From Dyadobacter psychrotolerans (lineage in GTDB: Bacteria > Bacteroidota > Bacteroidia > Cytophagales > Spirosomataceae): DNA of 64,000 nucleotides. The stretch is from assembly GCF_004349265.1 (NCBI RefSeq), contig NZ_SMFL01000006.1:1-64000 (forward strand). The letters are read 5' to 3'. The notes under the pieces are model-generated. The model was not told where the DNA came from and did not search any database. It saw only the letters and a list, made by a program, of their open reading frames with translations. Positions 1 to 8,106 of the stretch are shown in pieces. Position numbers and translations under genes: made by a program. Positions within the stretch are counted from its first letter, which is position 1. Each line of letters begins with the position of its first letter.

Positions 1-299
1 AAGTTAGATTGCCTGTATTGACAGATCAGGATCGGATTGAAGCAGATTTTGGCCCAATGACCTCCGTTTTAAGATGCCTTGACCAACTCTCACCCGAAGG
101 AATGGCCCATTGACTTCCGAAATCAAAATCATTATTGGCCCAGTAACCTCCGTTTTCGGTCAAAATCGAAATCTTGACTTGCTGATAACCTGGCCCAATG
201 ACCTCCGAAAAATGATCCTGAATTTTGGCCCGTTGATTTCCGTTATGACTGGCCCATGATACTCCGAAATGACTGGCCCGGTGAAGTCCGTTTTAGACA
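1..299. mobile_element. End of an IS21-like insertion element (rest lies before the window)
   Basis: The first 299 bases hold seven copies of a 17-base motif and no convincing gene. Multiple short direct repeats at an end, together with a terminal CA (here at 298-299), are known traits of IS21-family elements, so I read this as the inside and outer end of such an element. The outer border is placed at 299 because coding sequence of an unrelated metallopeptidase begins directly after it without its usual N-terminal half. The istA/istB genes would lie upstream of base 1 and cannot be seen. The family call is an inference; an unknown repeat-bearing element is the alternative. Confidence 0.45.
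50..290 (+). repeat. Seven direct repeats, consensus TGGCCCANTGACNTCCG
   Basis: The 17-base copies start at 50, 103, 136, 191, 226, 250 and 274. The base after TCCG alternates strictly: copies 1, 3, 5 and 7 continue with TT, copies 2, 4 and 6 with AA. Start-to-start spacing is 53, 33, 55, 35, 24 and 24 bases, so the repeats behave like paired units that tighten toward base 299. Such arrays are typical transposase-binding sites at IS ends. The repeats are seen directly; the binding role is inferred. Confidence 0.85.
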
Positions 300-748
300 A
301 CCGCTTAAAAATTATACATGATGAATCAAAAACCATACAAGACTATGTAAAAATCAACCGTCAGTTTATCGAAGTCTATATTTCTGATAAATCGAAGGTC
401 GAGATCATGGTTAAGAATTGGTATTTGCAAAAGGCAAAAGAAAGGTTTCATCAATTGGCAAAGCCGTTATTCGAGCAGTTTACTTCAAAGTATAATTTGA
501 CAGATGCTAATTATCAGCTTGTAATCCGGGAGATGCAAAAAAGATGGGGAAGCTGTACACCAAAAGGGAAAATCATTCTTAATCCTGAATTGATAAAAGC
601 GCCAAAAGGCTGCATTGAATATGTTATCATTCATGAACTGTCTCATTTAATTCATCATGACCATACCCAGAAGTTTATTGATCTGCAAAGTAAGGAGATG
701 CCGGATTGGGAAAAATGGAAAGCCAAACTGGAAAAGTTGTTGGCTTAG
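269..748 (+). CDS. YgjP-like (DUF45) zinc metallopeptidase, 5'-truncated
   Basis: The 159-residue reading frame carries the C-terminal catalytic half of the YgjP/DUF45 metallopeptidase family: KRWGSC at 91-96, the zinc motif HELSH at 122-126, a third histidine at 132, and a closing MPDWEKW segment. Full members are about 230-240 residues, so roughly the first 80 are missing. The available ATG (269) lies inside repeat copies 6-7 of the neighbouring mobile-element end, and the family-like sequence starts only near residue 10. The first residues are therefore element-derived and the gene looks cut by insertion. Substrate is unknown for this family. Whether the remnant is expressed is unclear; it may be a pseudogene. 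Confidence 0.75.
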   Translation: MTGPVKSVLDNRLKIIHDESKTIQDYVKINRQFIEVYISDKSKVEIMVKNWYLQKAKERFHQLAKPLFEQFTSKYNLTDANYQLVIREMQKRWGSCTPKGKIILNPELIKAPKGCIEYVIIHELSHLIHHDHTQKFIDLQSKEMPDWEKWKAKLEKLLA

Positions 749-752
749 CAAG

Positions 753-868
753 GCCGGCTACATGCTTTTCAATAATGTTCCCCAGTCGGCCGTTTCTCCA
801 TAAATGGGCCTGGTCTGACGAGTACGTCAAGCCGTCATTGGCTTCTTGCTAACATATTAATCAGACCA
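753..868. other. Two stem-loops between convergent genes
   Basis: An imperfect stem pairs GGCCGGCT near 754-761 with AGTCGGCC near 784-791. A second structure pairs TGGTCTGA (811-818) with TCAGACCA (861-868) and encloses an inner hairpin AAGCC (829-833)/GGCTT (840-844). The stretch lies between the convergent metallopeptidase remnant and the 86-residue gene, so termination is the simplest role. No long T tract follows, so this is tentative. Confidence 0.4.
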
Positions 869-889
869 CACCCAACAAAAATTACCTCC

Positions 890-1150
890 CTACTCCTCAT
901 CCGCCAAATCCACAATCGGCAGCGTAATCTCATTCCGCTCATTAAGGCCGATTATTTTTTCAAGAACAGATCTTGGGGAATCTTCGGTGAATCTTACAAT
1001 GTGTTCATATACCACATCATCATTTCCAATATTGTCGGTTACTTCGTATTCAGTTATTAAAAGCTCGTCGTAGCTGACGCCCAAAAGTTCAGCCAGCTTT
1101 CTCTCGAATTTTTCGGATTCCTGGTCGGCCATTTCATCTTGTAGTGACAT
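890..1150 (-). CDS. Hypothetical acidic protein, 86 residues
   Basis: This short soluble protein is rich in Asp and Glu and has no signal peptide, membrane segment or cysteine. It starts MSLQDEMADQESEKFERKL and ends PIVDLADEE. I do not recognise a family. It has a clean ATG start and TAG stop and is transcribed divergently from nothing obvious: the DoxX-like gene lies upstream on the same strand, with a 75-base gap. The antisense frames here are shorter and less protein-like, so the minus-strand gene is preferred. Function unknown. Confidence 0.55.
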   Translation of the reverse strand: MSLQDEMADQESEKFERKLAELLGVSYDELLITEYEVTDNIGNDDVVYEHIVRFTEDSPRSVLEKIIGLNERNEITLPIVDLADEE

Positions 1151-1225
1151 ATCTCGGTAATTTAGTTATGATAGAATTTTAAACTTTTATCATAAGTTTC
1201 GTGCCAGTCAAAGGTCTGTCGCAAG

Positions 1226-1960
1226 TTACTTTTTTACCATTGCGTCATTCGGAGCTTTGTCATACAACTCCATAGAGTTATTCAGCGGCAGTCCCTGTTT
1301 ATGGATGCAATCACAGAATATAGCCCCTGCCTTTGTCCTGTTGGTTCCTGCAAATTGTGAGTTACAGTCCCGAAGGTTGTTCCTTGGGGCAATTTGCCAG
1401 CCGAAGATGGAGAATAAAATAACGGCTACAATAATTGCCGCTGTGCCAAGAAAAAATTTGATGGGAAAGGTTTTGTTCAGGGTTTTTGGTACGGTAATGA
1501 TGTGCGGCGCGTTGCTGTGGTCGAAAGGAAGGATGTATTTGATCTTATCGTAGTTCCAAAGGATCAGGTACAGACAGGCCAACATCATCAATGGCGAGGT
1601 GAAGGCTGAGCCTTCGAAACGAACGGCGTAGGAGAGCATGAAAATATTCAGGATGACAGGAAAATAAATGAGTGCACCAAGGATTACCGTTCTGGGTATC
1701 ACCAATAGCAGCGCGGCGATTACCTGGACCACACCGATGAACGTGTAATAAAAACCGGTATGGTGCAGCGCTACCAGGTATTGTCCCATGGGATGATTGG
1801 CTGACAGGCCCACGGCAAAACGCTCGCCCAGTATCTTGACCATCCCCGAGGCAATAAAGCCGTAAGCGAGGATCACACGCAGGAAAATGGCAAAATAATT
1901 CATCCATTTGTTTGATTTCGCCTGCAAATGGATCTTGTCTAGTCTAGCAGAAATTCCCAT
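1226..1960 (-). CDS. DoxX-family membrane protein
   Basis: A 244-residue inner-membrane protein. The N-terminal two thirds contain four hydrophobic segments (about 22-42, 70-90, 92-113, 120-137), with a helix 1 sequence of the type GFIASGMVKILGE that is typical of DoxX/DoxD-like proteins. A fifth segment near 170-190 leads to a C-terminal tail of about 50 residues containing three cysteines (DCNS, FCDCIHKQG), which is longer than the core family and probably periplasmic. DoxX relatives are linked to thiol or quinone redox chemistry, but the exact role here cannot be read from sequence. It appears monocistronic. Confidence 0.7.
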   Translation of the reverse strand: MGISARLDKIHLQAKSNKWMNYFAIFLRVILAYGFIASGMVKILGERFAVGLSANHPMGQYLVALHHTGFYYTFIGVVQVIAALLLVIPRTVILGALIYFPVILNIFMLSYAVRFEGSAFTSPLMMLACLYLILWNYDKIKYILPFDHSNAPHIITVPKTLNKTFPIKFFLGTAAIIVAVILFSIFGWQIAPRNNLRDCNSQFAGTNRTKAGAIFCDCIHKQGLPLNNSMELYDKAPNDAMVKK

Positions 1961-2062
1961 TGTTTTTCTTTGTTATATTAAAAGTACTTTGCAATACAAA
2001 GCAAAACAATTTATTTCAGCTTTCAAAATGCTATAACGGTCATCCTAACTTAATCATGCTGC

Positions 2063-2100
2063 AAAAAAACGCCCGCCATGTTTTCTAAAACACAGCGGGC
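2063..2100 (-). terminator. Intrinsic terminator of the sugar dehydrogenase gene
   Basis: Read on the minus strand, GCCCGC...TGTTTT pairs with AAACAT..GCGGGC and is followed by a run of seven T (2063-2069 on the plus strand as A). It lies just after the stop at 2128. Confidence 0.85.
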
Positions 2101-2127
2101 AGTCTCTTTTAATTTTCCTCGCAAATC

Positions 2128-3903
2128 TTAATTCAATATCAGTATTTTCTGCTGCTGAACATTTTCATTGCCGATAAGCCTTACGATATACATACCGGAA
2201 GTGATTTTGTTTACAGGAATGTTCAGCGGCCCCTTTTTACCTGAAATATCTTCTTTGTGGAATACAGCTCCATTTGTACTTACCAGTTCGAAAGACTGAT
2301 GACTCCCTTCCAAAAGCAAATTCATAGACCCCGAATTCACCAGCGACGGCCTCACAAATCCACCTTCTGCCAGTTCGTCTGTTTGCAAAGAAACAATCCT
2401 GGAATACTCAAAGGTTTTGTCCAGATCCATCATTTTCAACCGGTAATAAGCATTACCCAATGCCGGCATAGAATGTGAAAACTGATAAGTGGTGCCATTT
2501 ATTTGATTGGAAGACGCAACAGTACCAACGGTTTGAAATTTACCCTGATCAGCACTATACTGTACTTCGAAGTTTGAAAAATTCTCTTCTGATGAGGTCT
2601 GCCAGTTGAGCCTGGCGCCTTCTGCTGTTTTAACGGCTTTAAACGATGTTAATTTTACTGGTAAAACAACGCTTTCCAGGCGGTAAATGGCATTACTAGC
2701 CAAGCCTACAAGATGAACTTCGCCACTTTCCGATTCACCTATGTCACTAATATCAAAATCAGCAATTCCTGCGATTGTGTTCGCTTTTACCACCGTTTCC
2801 CAACCGTCATTGGCCGCATTCCGTTTTGTAAAATGAATATTACCAGAACCATAATCGGCACTGATAAAATAATTGGCCAAAACCCCGTCGGTTCCACGAT
2901 AAAAAACACCGCCAATTACCGAGACTCCCTGATAAGCGAAAGCAGGCGCAAAGTTAGGGAAACCACCGCAGTTACCTGCAGCAGGTGTATATGGCAAATC
3001 TCCTTCAAAACAATTCCATCCATAATTTACACCAGGCGCAGTTGCTGCCGGCCTGAAATCAATTTCTTCCCTCATTGATTGTCCAACATCTCCTATCCAC
3101 ATGTCTCCTGTCGTTCTGTCAAAACTCCATCTGAACGGGTTTCTCAGACCGTAGTCATACACTTCATTGCTAAAAGGATTACCCGCAGGGATAGCGTACG
3201 CAAGTCCCTGAGAAATATTGTTTACATCCAAACGAAGTATTTTCCCCAATAAATAGGATTTATCCGTTGGTGACGCCGGCGTGGTACGTTGCGAATTATT
3301 ACCAGGGCCTCCCGCTCCTCCTCCATCGCCAACGGATAAATAAAGCAGACCGTCGTTCGGACCAAAATGCATTTCACCGCCGTTGTGATTGGAGTAAGTC
3401 GGATGAGGAATCCTTAGTATTTCATCCGAAGCGGTCACAGAAGCCGTATAACTTAGCGGATCGGCGACCTTGTATCTTCTTAAAACCAGATCGCTGTTCG
3501 GCGCATTTGCATTGTCTGTGAAATAGACAAACAGTTCCCCCCGATGCGTTGTGTTTTGTTCAAATTCCGGGTGAAAAACAATGCTCAGCAAACCTCCTTC
3601 ACCCTGGCTGTAAATCATGCTGCTGATGTCCATGAAGATACCTCTGTAAGGATATAACCCTTCTTTGGTATCGCTGTTATCAAATACCTTAATGACGCCG
3701 GCACGCTCGGCAACGAACATTCGGCCGGTTGCATCCCCGGCATGTACAAATTGCATTGGAGCGGTCAGATTTTCAGTAATCACAGGCCTTAAAGTTACAG
3801 AAGGCTGCGCGTACAAATTTTCCGCAGCTGTAATCAGGGTAAGAACCAATCCTAAAAGCCTGAGTGTACACCGCTTAGCGTAGTTAGATGTGATGATCTT
3901 CAT
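2128..3903 (-). CDS. Secreted PQQ-type glucose/sorbosone dehydrogenase with T9SS tag
   Basis: The 591-residue protein begins with a signal peptide ending near LYAQ (about residue 33). Residues about 45-410 match the glucose/sorbosone dehydrogenase beta-propeller (GSDH) family, with typical stretches MFVAERAGVIKVF, GEGGLLSIVFHPEF, NHNGGEMHFGPNDGLLYLSVGDG and YDYGLRNPFRWSFD. A linker rich in Ser/Asn follows, then a C-terminal domain (about 515-591) ending GMYIVRLIGNE..QQKILILN, the pattern of a type A sorting tag for the Bacteroidetes type IX secretion system. It should oxidise a sugar or aldose at the cell surface using PQQ; the substrate is not readable. It is transcribed alone and ends at a strong terminator. 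Confidence 0.85.
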   Translation of the reverse strand: MKIITSNYAKRCTLRLLGLVLTLITAAENLYAQPSVTLRPVITENLTAPMQFVHAGDATGRMFVAERAGVIKVFDNSDTKEGLYPYRGIFMDISSMIYSQGEGGLLSIVFHPEFEQNTTHRGELFVYFTDNANAPNSDLVLRRYKVADPLSYTASVTASDEILRIPHPTYSNHNGGEMHFGPNDGLLYLSVGDGGGAGGPGNNSQRTTPASPTDKSYLLGKILRLDVNNISQGLAYAIPAGNPFSNEVYDYGLRNPFRWSFDRTTGDMWIGDVGQSMREEIDFRPAATAPGVNYGWNCFEGDLPYTPAAGNCGGFPNFAPAFAYQGVSVIGGVFYRGTDGVLANYFISADYGSGNIHFTKRNAANDGWETVVKANTIAGIADFDISDIGESESGEVHLVGLASNAIYRLESVVLPVKLTSFKAVKTAEGARLNWQTSSEENFSNFEVQYSADQGKFQTVGTVASSNQINGTTYQFSHSMPALGNAYYRLKMMDLDKTFEYSRIVSLQTDELAEGGFVRPSLVNSGSMNLLLEGSHQSFELVSTNGAVFHKEDISGKKGPLNIPVNKITSGMYIVRLIGNENVQQQKILILN

Positions 3904-4050
3904 AATGTGTAGTAAAGTTTAGTTTTTCATTCAGTTCAAATAAATTCTACTGTTTTTGAAAATAACCCCTACAACATCTGTGCCAAAAATCTACAACATA
4001 TTCTTTTTATAATCTGATTTACAAAAAGATATAGACAGTGCTAAAACAAA

Positions 4051-4080
4051 AGGCCCCCAAATCATCAGATATGAGGGCCT
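4051..4080 (-). terminator. Intrinsic terminator after purM
   Basis: AGGCCC (4051-4056) pairs with GGGCCT (4075-4080) in an 8-base stem with one mismatch. On the minus strand the stem is followed by TTTTGTTTTA. It lies 20 bases after the purM stop. Confidence 0.8.
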
Positions 4081-4099
4081 CAAACATTTTCTTTAAATA

Positions 4100-5272
4100 T
4101 TAGGAATATAAAAATTCACCAAATTCACTGGTGATCGTCAGTTTTTTTACATCCGATTCCTCAACCCGGCCAATGACTTGTGCATCTATGCCAAACGAAT
4201 TTGATATTTCAATTACACGGTCCGCATGCTCCGGAGAAAGATAAATCTCCAGACGATGCCCCATGTTAAAAACCTTATACATTTCCTGCCAGCTTGTGCC
4301 ACTTTCTTCCTGTATGAGTTTAAACAAAGGCGGTACAGGAAGCAGGTTATCTTTGATAATATGTAAATTGTCAACGAAATGTAAAATCTTGGTTTGCGCA
4401 CCGCCGCTGCAATGTACCATCCCATGGATTTCCGGGCGAAGTTCATCCAGTAACGCCTTGGCTACGGGAGCGTAGGTACGTGTGGGAGAAAGGATGAGCT
4501 GACCAACATTCAGCGTTGTTCCTTCAACAGCGTCTGTAAGCTTTTTTGTACCGCTATATATCAGATCTTCATTTACCTCAGGATCAAAACTTTCGGGGAA
4601 TTTTTCAACAAGATATTTCCCCAACACATCATGACGGGCAGAGGTTAGTCCGTTACTGCCCATACCACCGTTGTAGGAGTTTTCGTAAGTTGCCTGTCCG
4701 GAAGAAGCCAGTCCGACAATTACATCACCTGCCTGGATATTTGCATTATCGATCACTTCTGATCTTTTCATCCGGGCAATGACGGTGCTGTTAACCGTTA
4801 CCGTTCTAACCAGGTCGCCCACATCGGCTGTTTCTCCGCCGGTACTGTATATTTCAACCCCGTAACTGCGGAGCATATCCAACACTTCCTCCGCACCGTT
4901 GATCACTTCGGCGATTACTTCACCGGGAATGCGGTTTTTATTCCTGTCAATGGTAGATGAATACAACATTGGGCCCGTCGCTCCTACGCATAACAAATCA
5001 TCCGTATTCATGACAATGGCATCCTGCGCAATTCCTTTCCAGACTGAAATATCGCCGGTTTCCTTCCAATATAAATACGCCAGAGATGTTTTTGTTCCTG
5101 CGCCATCTGCATGCATAATCGTGCAATATTCGGGATCACCAGCCAGGGTATCAGGAACAATTTTGCAGAACGCTTTTGGATACAAACCCTTGTCGATCTT
5201 TTCAATTGCCTTATGCACATCTTCCTTAGATGCTGATACGCCGCGCTGCAGATAACGGTCGGTGGTTTTCAT
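4100..5272 (-). CDS. purM: Phosphoribosylformylglycinamidine cyclo-ligase (AIR synthase)
   Basis: PurM closes the imidazole ring of purine biosynthesis, converting FGAM to AIR with ATP. The 390-residue protein from MKTTDRYLQRGVSASKEDV shows the family features GAGTKTSLAYLYWKETG, IAQDAIVMNTDDLLCVGA, YSTGGETADVGDLVRT and a C-terminal half with VHCSGGAQTK. The form of about 390 residues, with the YLQRGVSA start, is the one usual in Bacteroidetes. I chose the ATG at 5272 because the longer frame up to 5314 runs into a predicted promoter -7 box (5314-5321), so it cannot be in the mRNA. The gene is monocistronic with its own promoter and terminator. Confidence 0.9.
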   Translation of the reverse strand: MKTTDRYLQRGVSASKEDVHKAIEKIDKGLYPKAFCKIVPDTLAGDPEYCTIMHADGAGTKTSLAYLYWKETGDISVWKGIAQDAIVMNTDDLLCVGATGPMLYSSTIDRNKNRIPGEVIAEVINGAEEVLDMLRSYGVEIYSTGGETADVGDLVRTVTVNSTVIARMKRSEVIDNANIQAGDVIVGLASSGQATYENSYNGGMGSNGLTSARHDVLGKYLVEKFPESFDPEVNEDLIYSGTKKLTDAVEGTTLNVGQLILSPTRTYAPVAKALLDELRPEIHGMVHCSGGAQTKILHFVDNLHIIKDNLLPVPPLFKLIQEESGTSWQEMYKVFNMGHRLEIYLSPEHADRVIEISNSFGIDAQVIGRVEESDVKKLTITSEFGEFLYS

Positions 5273-5313
5273 TCGGGAATAATTTATTGAATACGGAAAT
5301 CCATTTGAAGGCA

Positions 5314-5321
5314 CAAAAGTA
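5314..5321 (-). promoter_or_regulatory. Promoter -7 box (TACTTTTG) for purM
   Basis: On the minus strand this 8-mer fits the Bacteroidetes primary sigma -7 consensus TAnnTTTG. It sits about 42 bases before the purM ATG at 5272. No good TTTG -33 box is visible, so confidence is moderate. Confidence 0.55.
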
Positions 5322-5478
5322 TGAAAAAACCGGGGGGTAAAGAAGAGAAAGTGAAAGCTGCGACTCTTGTTAAACCTTTGGTTTCACGTAAAGATGCCTA
5401 ACTACTAGTTTTCAGAAACTTATATTTAAATTGGCAATTTAACATAAGAATAAAATAAATATATCTAAAAAAGGGCGT

Positions 5479-5486
5479 TATCTTTG
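5479..5486 (+). promoter_or_regulatory. Promoter -7 box (TATCTTTG) for the NlpC/P60 gene
   Basis: The 8-mer matches TAnnTTTG and lies 80 bases before the ATG at 5566, in an AT-rich divergent region shared with purM. The -33 region is A-rich and lacks a clear TTTG. Confidence 0.5.
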
Positions 5487-5565
5487 TAAATAATAGATAA
5501 GTTAATAAAAGGCAATATATTCTTCTGTATAGATTTTACTATACACTGAACCAAACTGATCCTTC

Positions 5566-6072
5566 ATGCAATTATCGATTCGACGCGTTTTTCTCTTTAT
5601 TATTCTGATTACAGCTACTTCGGTTTTCAACCCGTCCAACGCCCAGACCAAAAAAAAGCAGATCGCCTCAGCAGATACTTTGACACACATTGAATCGCTT
5701 GTTTCATTCGCCACCAAACACCTCCATATTCCTTACCGCTCAGGCGGCGCTTCAAAAAGAGGTTTTGACTGCTCCGGTTTTGTAAGATATTGTTTTGATA
5801 AAATGTCTATCACCCTGCCCCATTCCAGCGCCGCCCAGGCAGAAAAAGGTGAACTGATAGAACTTCCTCAAGCCAAACCCGGCGATCTCATTTTCTTTAA
5901 GGGACAAAGCTCCAGGAGTTCTAGAGTTGGCCATGTTGGAATCATTACTGAGGTGACTCCCGGATATGTAAAATTCATCCATTCTGCTTTTAAGGGCGGC
6001 ATCCGCTACGATTTGCTGAACGCAGACTATTACAGCAAACGCTTTGTAGCTATCCGCCGGTTGGTTGATTAA
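5566..6072 (+). CDS. NlpC/P60 (C40) peptidoglycan endopeptidase
   Basis: A 168-residue exported cysteine peptidase. A signal peptide (residues 1-26, ending SNAQ) is followed directly by a single NlpC/P60 domain. The catalytic cysteine is C69 in FDCSGFVRYCF, the histidine is H123 in VGHVGIIT, and a polar third residue H139 lies in FIHSAF. The family cleaves D-Glu to diamino-acid bonds in peptidoglycan stem peptides. No SH3 or LysM targeting domain is present, so it is a minimal single-domain enzyme. It is transcribed from its own predicted promoter, 100 bases upstream of argH and in the same direction. Confidence 0.85.
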   Translation: MQLSIRRVFLFIILITATSVFNPSNAQTKKKQIASADTLTHIESLVSFATKHLHIPYRSGGASKRGFDCSGFVRYCFDKMSITLPHSSAAQAEKGELIELPQAKPGDLIFFKGQSSRSSRVGHVGIITEVTPGYVKFIHSAFKGGIRYDLLNADYYSKRFVAIRRLVD

Positions 6073-6115
6073 CACAATACTTCACCGCTAAGCCGGAAAA
6101 TCTCAACATAGCTTG

Positions 6116-6123
6116 TAAATTTG
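6116..6123 (+). promoter_or_regulatory. Promoter -7 box (TAAATTTG) for argH
   Basis: The 8-mer fits TAnnTTTG and lies 49 bases before the TTG start at 6172. It overlaps the alternative upstream TTG at 6121, which therefore cannot be a start codon in the resulting mRNA. Confidence 0.6.
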
Positions 6124-6171
6124 CAGCAGTCACGGAGATCATTCTCCGGTTCACTATTGATTTACTGCATT

Positions 6172-7509
6172 TTGAAACTCTGGCAAAAAGAAAATACCGT
6201 TACGTCTGAAAAAATTGAGCGCTTCACAGTTGGCAAAGACCGTGAAATGGATTTGTACCTGGCTGAATTTGACGTGCTTGGCAATCTCGCACATGCAACC
6301 ATGCTCGAAACCATTGGCCTGCTCACCAGTGAAGAACTTACCGACTTACGCGCCGAACTAAAAGTTATTTATGATCAGATTGAAAAAGGATCGTTTGTAA
6401 TTGAAGATGGCGTTGAGGATGTTCACTCGCAGGTAGAGCTTATGCTGACCAGGAAACTGGGGGATACCGGTAAAAAAATTCATAGCGGCCGATCAAGGAA
6501 TGATCAGGTACTGGTAGATATGAAGCTTTATACCCGCAACCGGTTGTTTCAGGTTGTGCAGGCTACGGAAAAGCTTTTTTCTACACTGATAAAAAAATCG
6601 GAAGAACATAAAAATGACCTGCTCCCGGGTTACACCCATCTACAAATCGCCATGCCGTCGTCCTTTGGGCTTTGGTTTGGTGCTTATGCGGAAGGCTTGA
6701 TCGATGATGTGATCCAGTTAAATGCGGCTTATCGTTTGGCAAACCGCAATCCTTTGGGATCCGGTGCGGGTTATGGCTCTTCTTTTCCACTTAACCGTAC
6801 GCTTACGACAGAATTGCTGGGCTTCGAAGGAATGCATCATAATGTGGTTTATGCACAAATGAGCCGCGGAAGAACGGAACAGGCTGCGCTTACTGCTATA
6901 TCGTCTTTGGCCGCAACGGTTTCGCGCCTGGCGATGGATGTTTGTCTTTACAACAGCCAGAATTTCAGCTTTATCGTTTTGCCGGATGACCTCACTACGG
7001 GAAGCAGCATCATGCCCCACAAAAAAAATCCGGATGTTGCAGAATTGCTTCGTGCAAAAACCAACCGGATGAAAGCTTTACCGATGGAAATAACGATGGT
7101 TTTGAGTAATCTGCCATCGGGTTACCACCGCGACATGCAGCTGCTAAAGGAAATACTGATGCCAGCTTTTGACGAAATACTGGATTGCCTGGACATCGCT
7201 TCTTTCATGCTCGAAAACATGAAAATCAAGCAAAATTTGCTCGATGATGCCAAATATGATTTACTCTTTAGCGTGGAACGTGTAAATGAACTGGTGATTA
7301 ACGGCGTGCCTTTCCGTGATGCGTACAAGCAGGTTGGTGCAGAAATTGCTGACGGAAGTTACGCTGCTCAAAGGGTATTAAAACATACGCACGAAGGAAG
7401 TATTGGCAATCTTCAGAGTAAGGAAATTGAGGAGCGAATGAAGAAGGAAATCGGAGCTTTTGGCTATGATAAGGTTACAGCGGCTCTGGAAGAGTTATTG
7501 AAGATGTAA
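6172..7509 (+). CDS. argH: Argininosuccinate lyase
   Basis: ArgH splits argininosuccinate into arginine and fumarate, the last step of arginine synthesis. The fumarase/lyase superfamily signature GSSIMPHKKNP lies near residues 277-287, preceded by HSGRSRNDQV and followed by a long helical C-terminus. Bacteroidetes homologues begin MKLWQK; here the matching codons follow a TTG at 6172, giving 445 residues, the normal family length. There is no ATG nearby that would preserve the N-terminus, so I call a TTG start. A -7 box at 6116-6123 supports this. argB lies elsewhere in the window (about 21.4 kb), so the arginine genes are dispersed. Confidence 0.92.
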   Translation: MKLWQKENTVTSEKIERFTVGKDREMDLYLAEFDVLGNLAHATMLETIGLLTSEELTDLRAELKVIYDQIEKGSFVIEDGVEDVHSQVELMLTRKLGDTGKKIHSGRSRNDQVLVDMKLYTRNRLFQVVQATEKLFSTLIKKSEEHKNDLLPGYTHLQIAMPSSFGLWFGAYAEGLIDDVIQLNAAYRLANRNPLGSGAGYGSSFPLNRTLTTELLGFEGMHHNVVYAQMSRGRTEQAALTAISSLAATVSRLAMDVCLYNSQNFSFIVLPDDLTTGSSIMPHKKNPDVAELLRAKTNRMKALPMEITMVLSNLPSGYHRDMQLLKEILMPAFDEILDCLDIASFMLENMKIKQNLLDDAKYDLLFSVERVNELVINGVPFRDAYKQVGAEIADGSYAAQRVLKHTHEGSIGNLQSKEIEERMKKEIGAFGYDKVTAALEELLKM

Positions 7510-7564
7510 GCAGGAGTAGTTGTTTGCATAAACTGCTTTTTTATAATAATTAAAATTAGAAATT

Positions 7565-8044
7565 ATGCCTTCAACTACAGCAACTCGTTTTATTCTTCTT
7601 TCCGCAATATCGTTGGTAATATACCCGGCAGCAGCTTCATTTTTCGCAGAATATTTGCTGGGTTTATTTTCAGAACGCACGGTATTTAATAATTATCTTG
7701 GCTACCAGTTTACGGCTGAGAACTGGCGTATGACGTGGTCTATGCTGATGGTATACGATCTATGGTCTTACATCCTGCTCGTGCAGCTGCCATATTCCTT
7801 TATTTACCGGTTCAGCGGACTAGACAAGTTGCATGTAATTTTTAAGTTAGCCGCATTTTATGTTCTGCTTTTCTCAGTTAAAATGCTGACACCGCAGTCC
7901 TCCATCGTGAGCTTTTTCGGATCAGAACGTTATATGGAAAAGTCTGTTTTGCTGCTGGCTATAACTCTGGTTGTTTGTCCGGTATTGATTGTTGTATTGG
8001 ATAGATTCGGAGGGATTTTGAAACGACAGGAATCGATTGCATGA
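7565..8044 (+). CDS. Hypothetical membrane protein, 159 residues
   Basis: The protein has four predicted membrane segments at about residues 10-35, 62-80, 92-110 and 125-147, and short polar loops. I do not recognise the family. It starts with ATG 55 bases after argH on the same strand, so it may be cotranscribed with argH, though no functional link is suggested. It ends convergently with the small membrane protein genes at 8107. Function unknown. Confidence 0.6.
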   Translation: MPSTTATRFILLSAISLVIYPAAASFFAEYLLGLFSERTVFNNYLGYQFTAENWRMTWSMLMVYDLWSYILLVQLPYSFIYRFSGLDKLHVIFKLAAFYVLLFSVKMLTPQSSIVSFFGSERYMEKSVLLLAITLVVCPVLIVVLDRFGGILKRQESIA

Positions 8045-8106
8045 CATCGTTTTTGATTTTTTTTACAAATGAGTCGAATACGAATCTGTTTACTTTTAAC
8101 TTAAAA

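Noticed and set aside
50..290. CRISPR-like array
   Set aside because: Repeats are only 17 bases, degenerate, and spaced from 7 to 38 bases; there are no cas genes nearby. Terminal IS repeats fit better.
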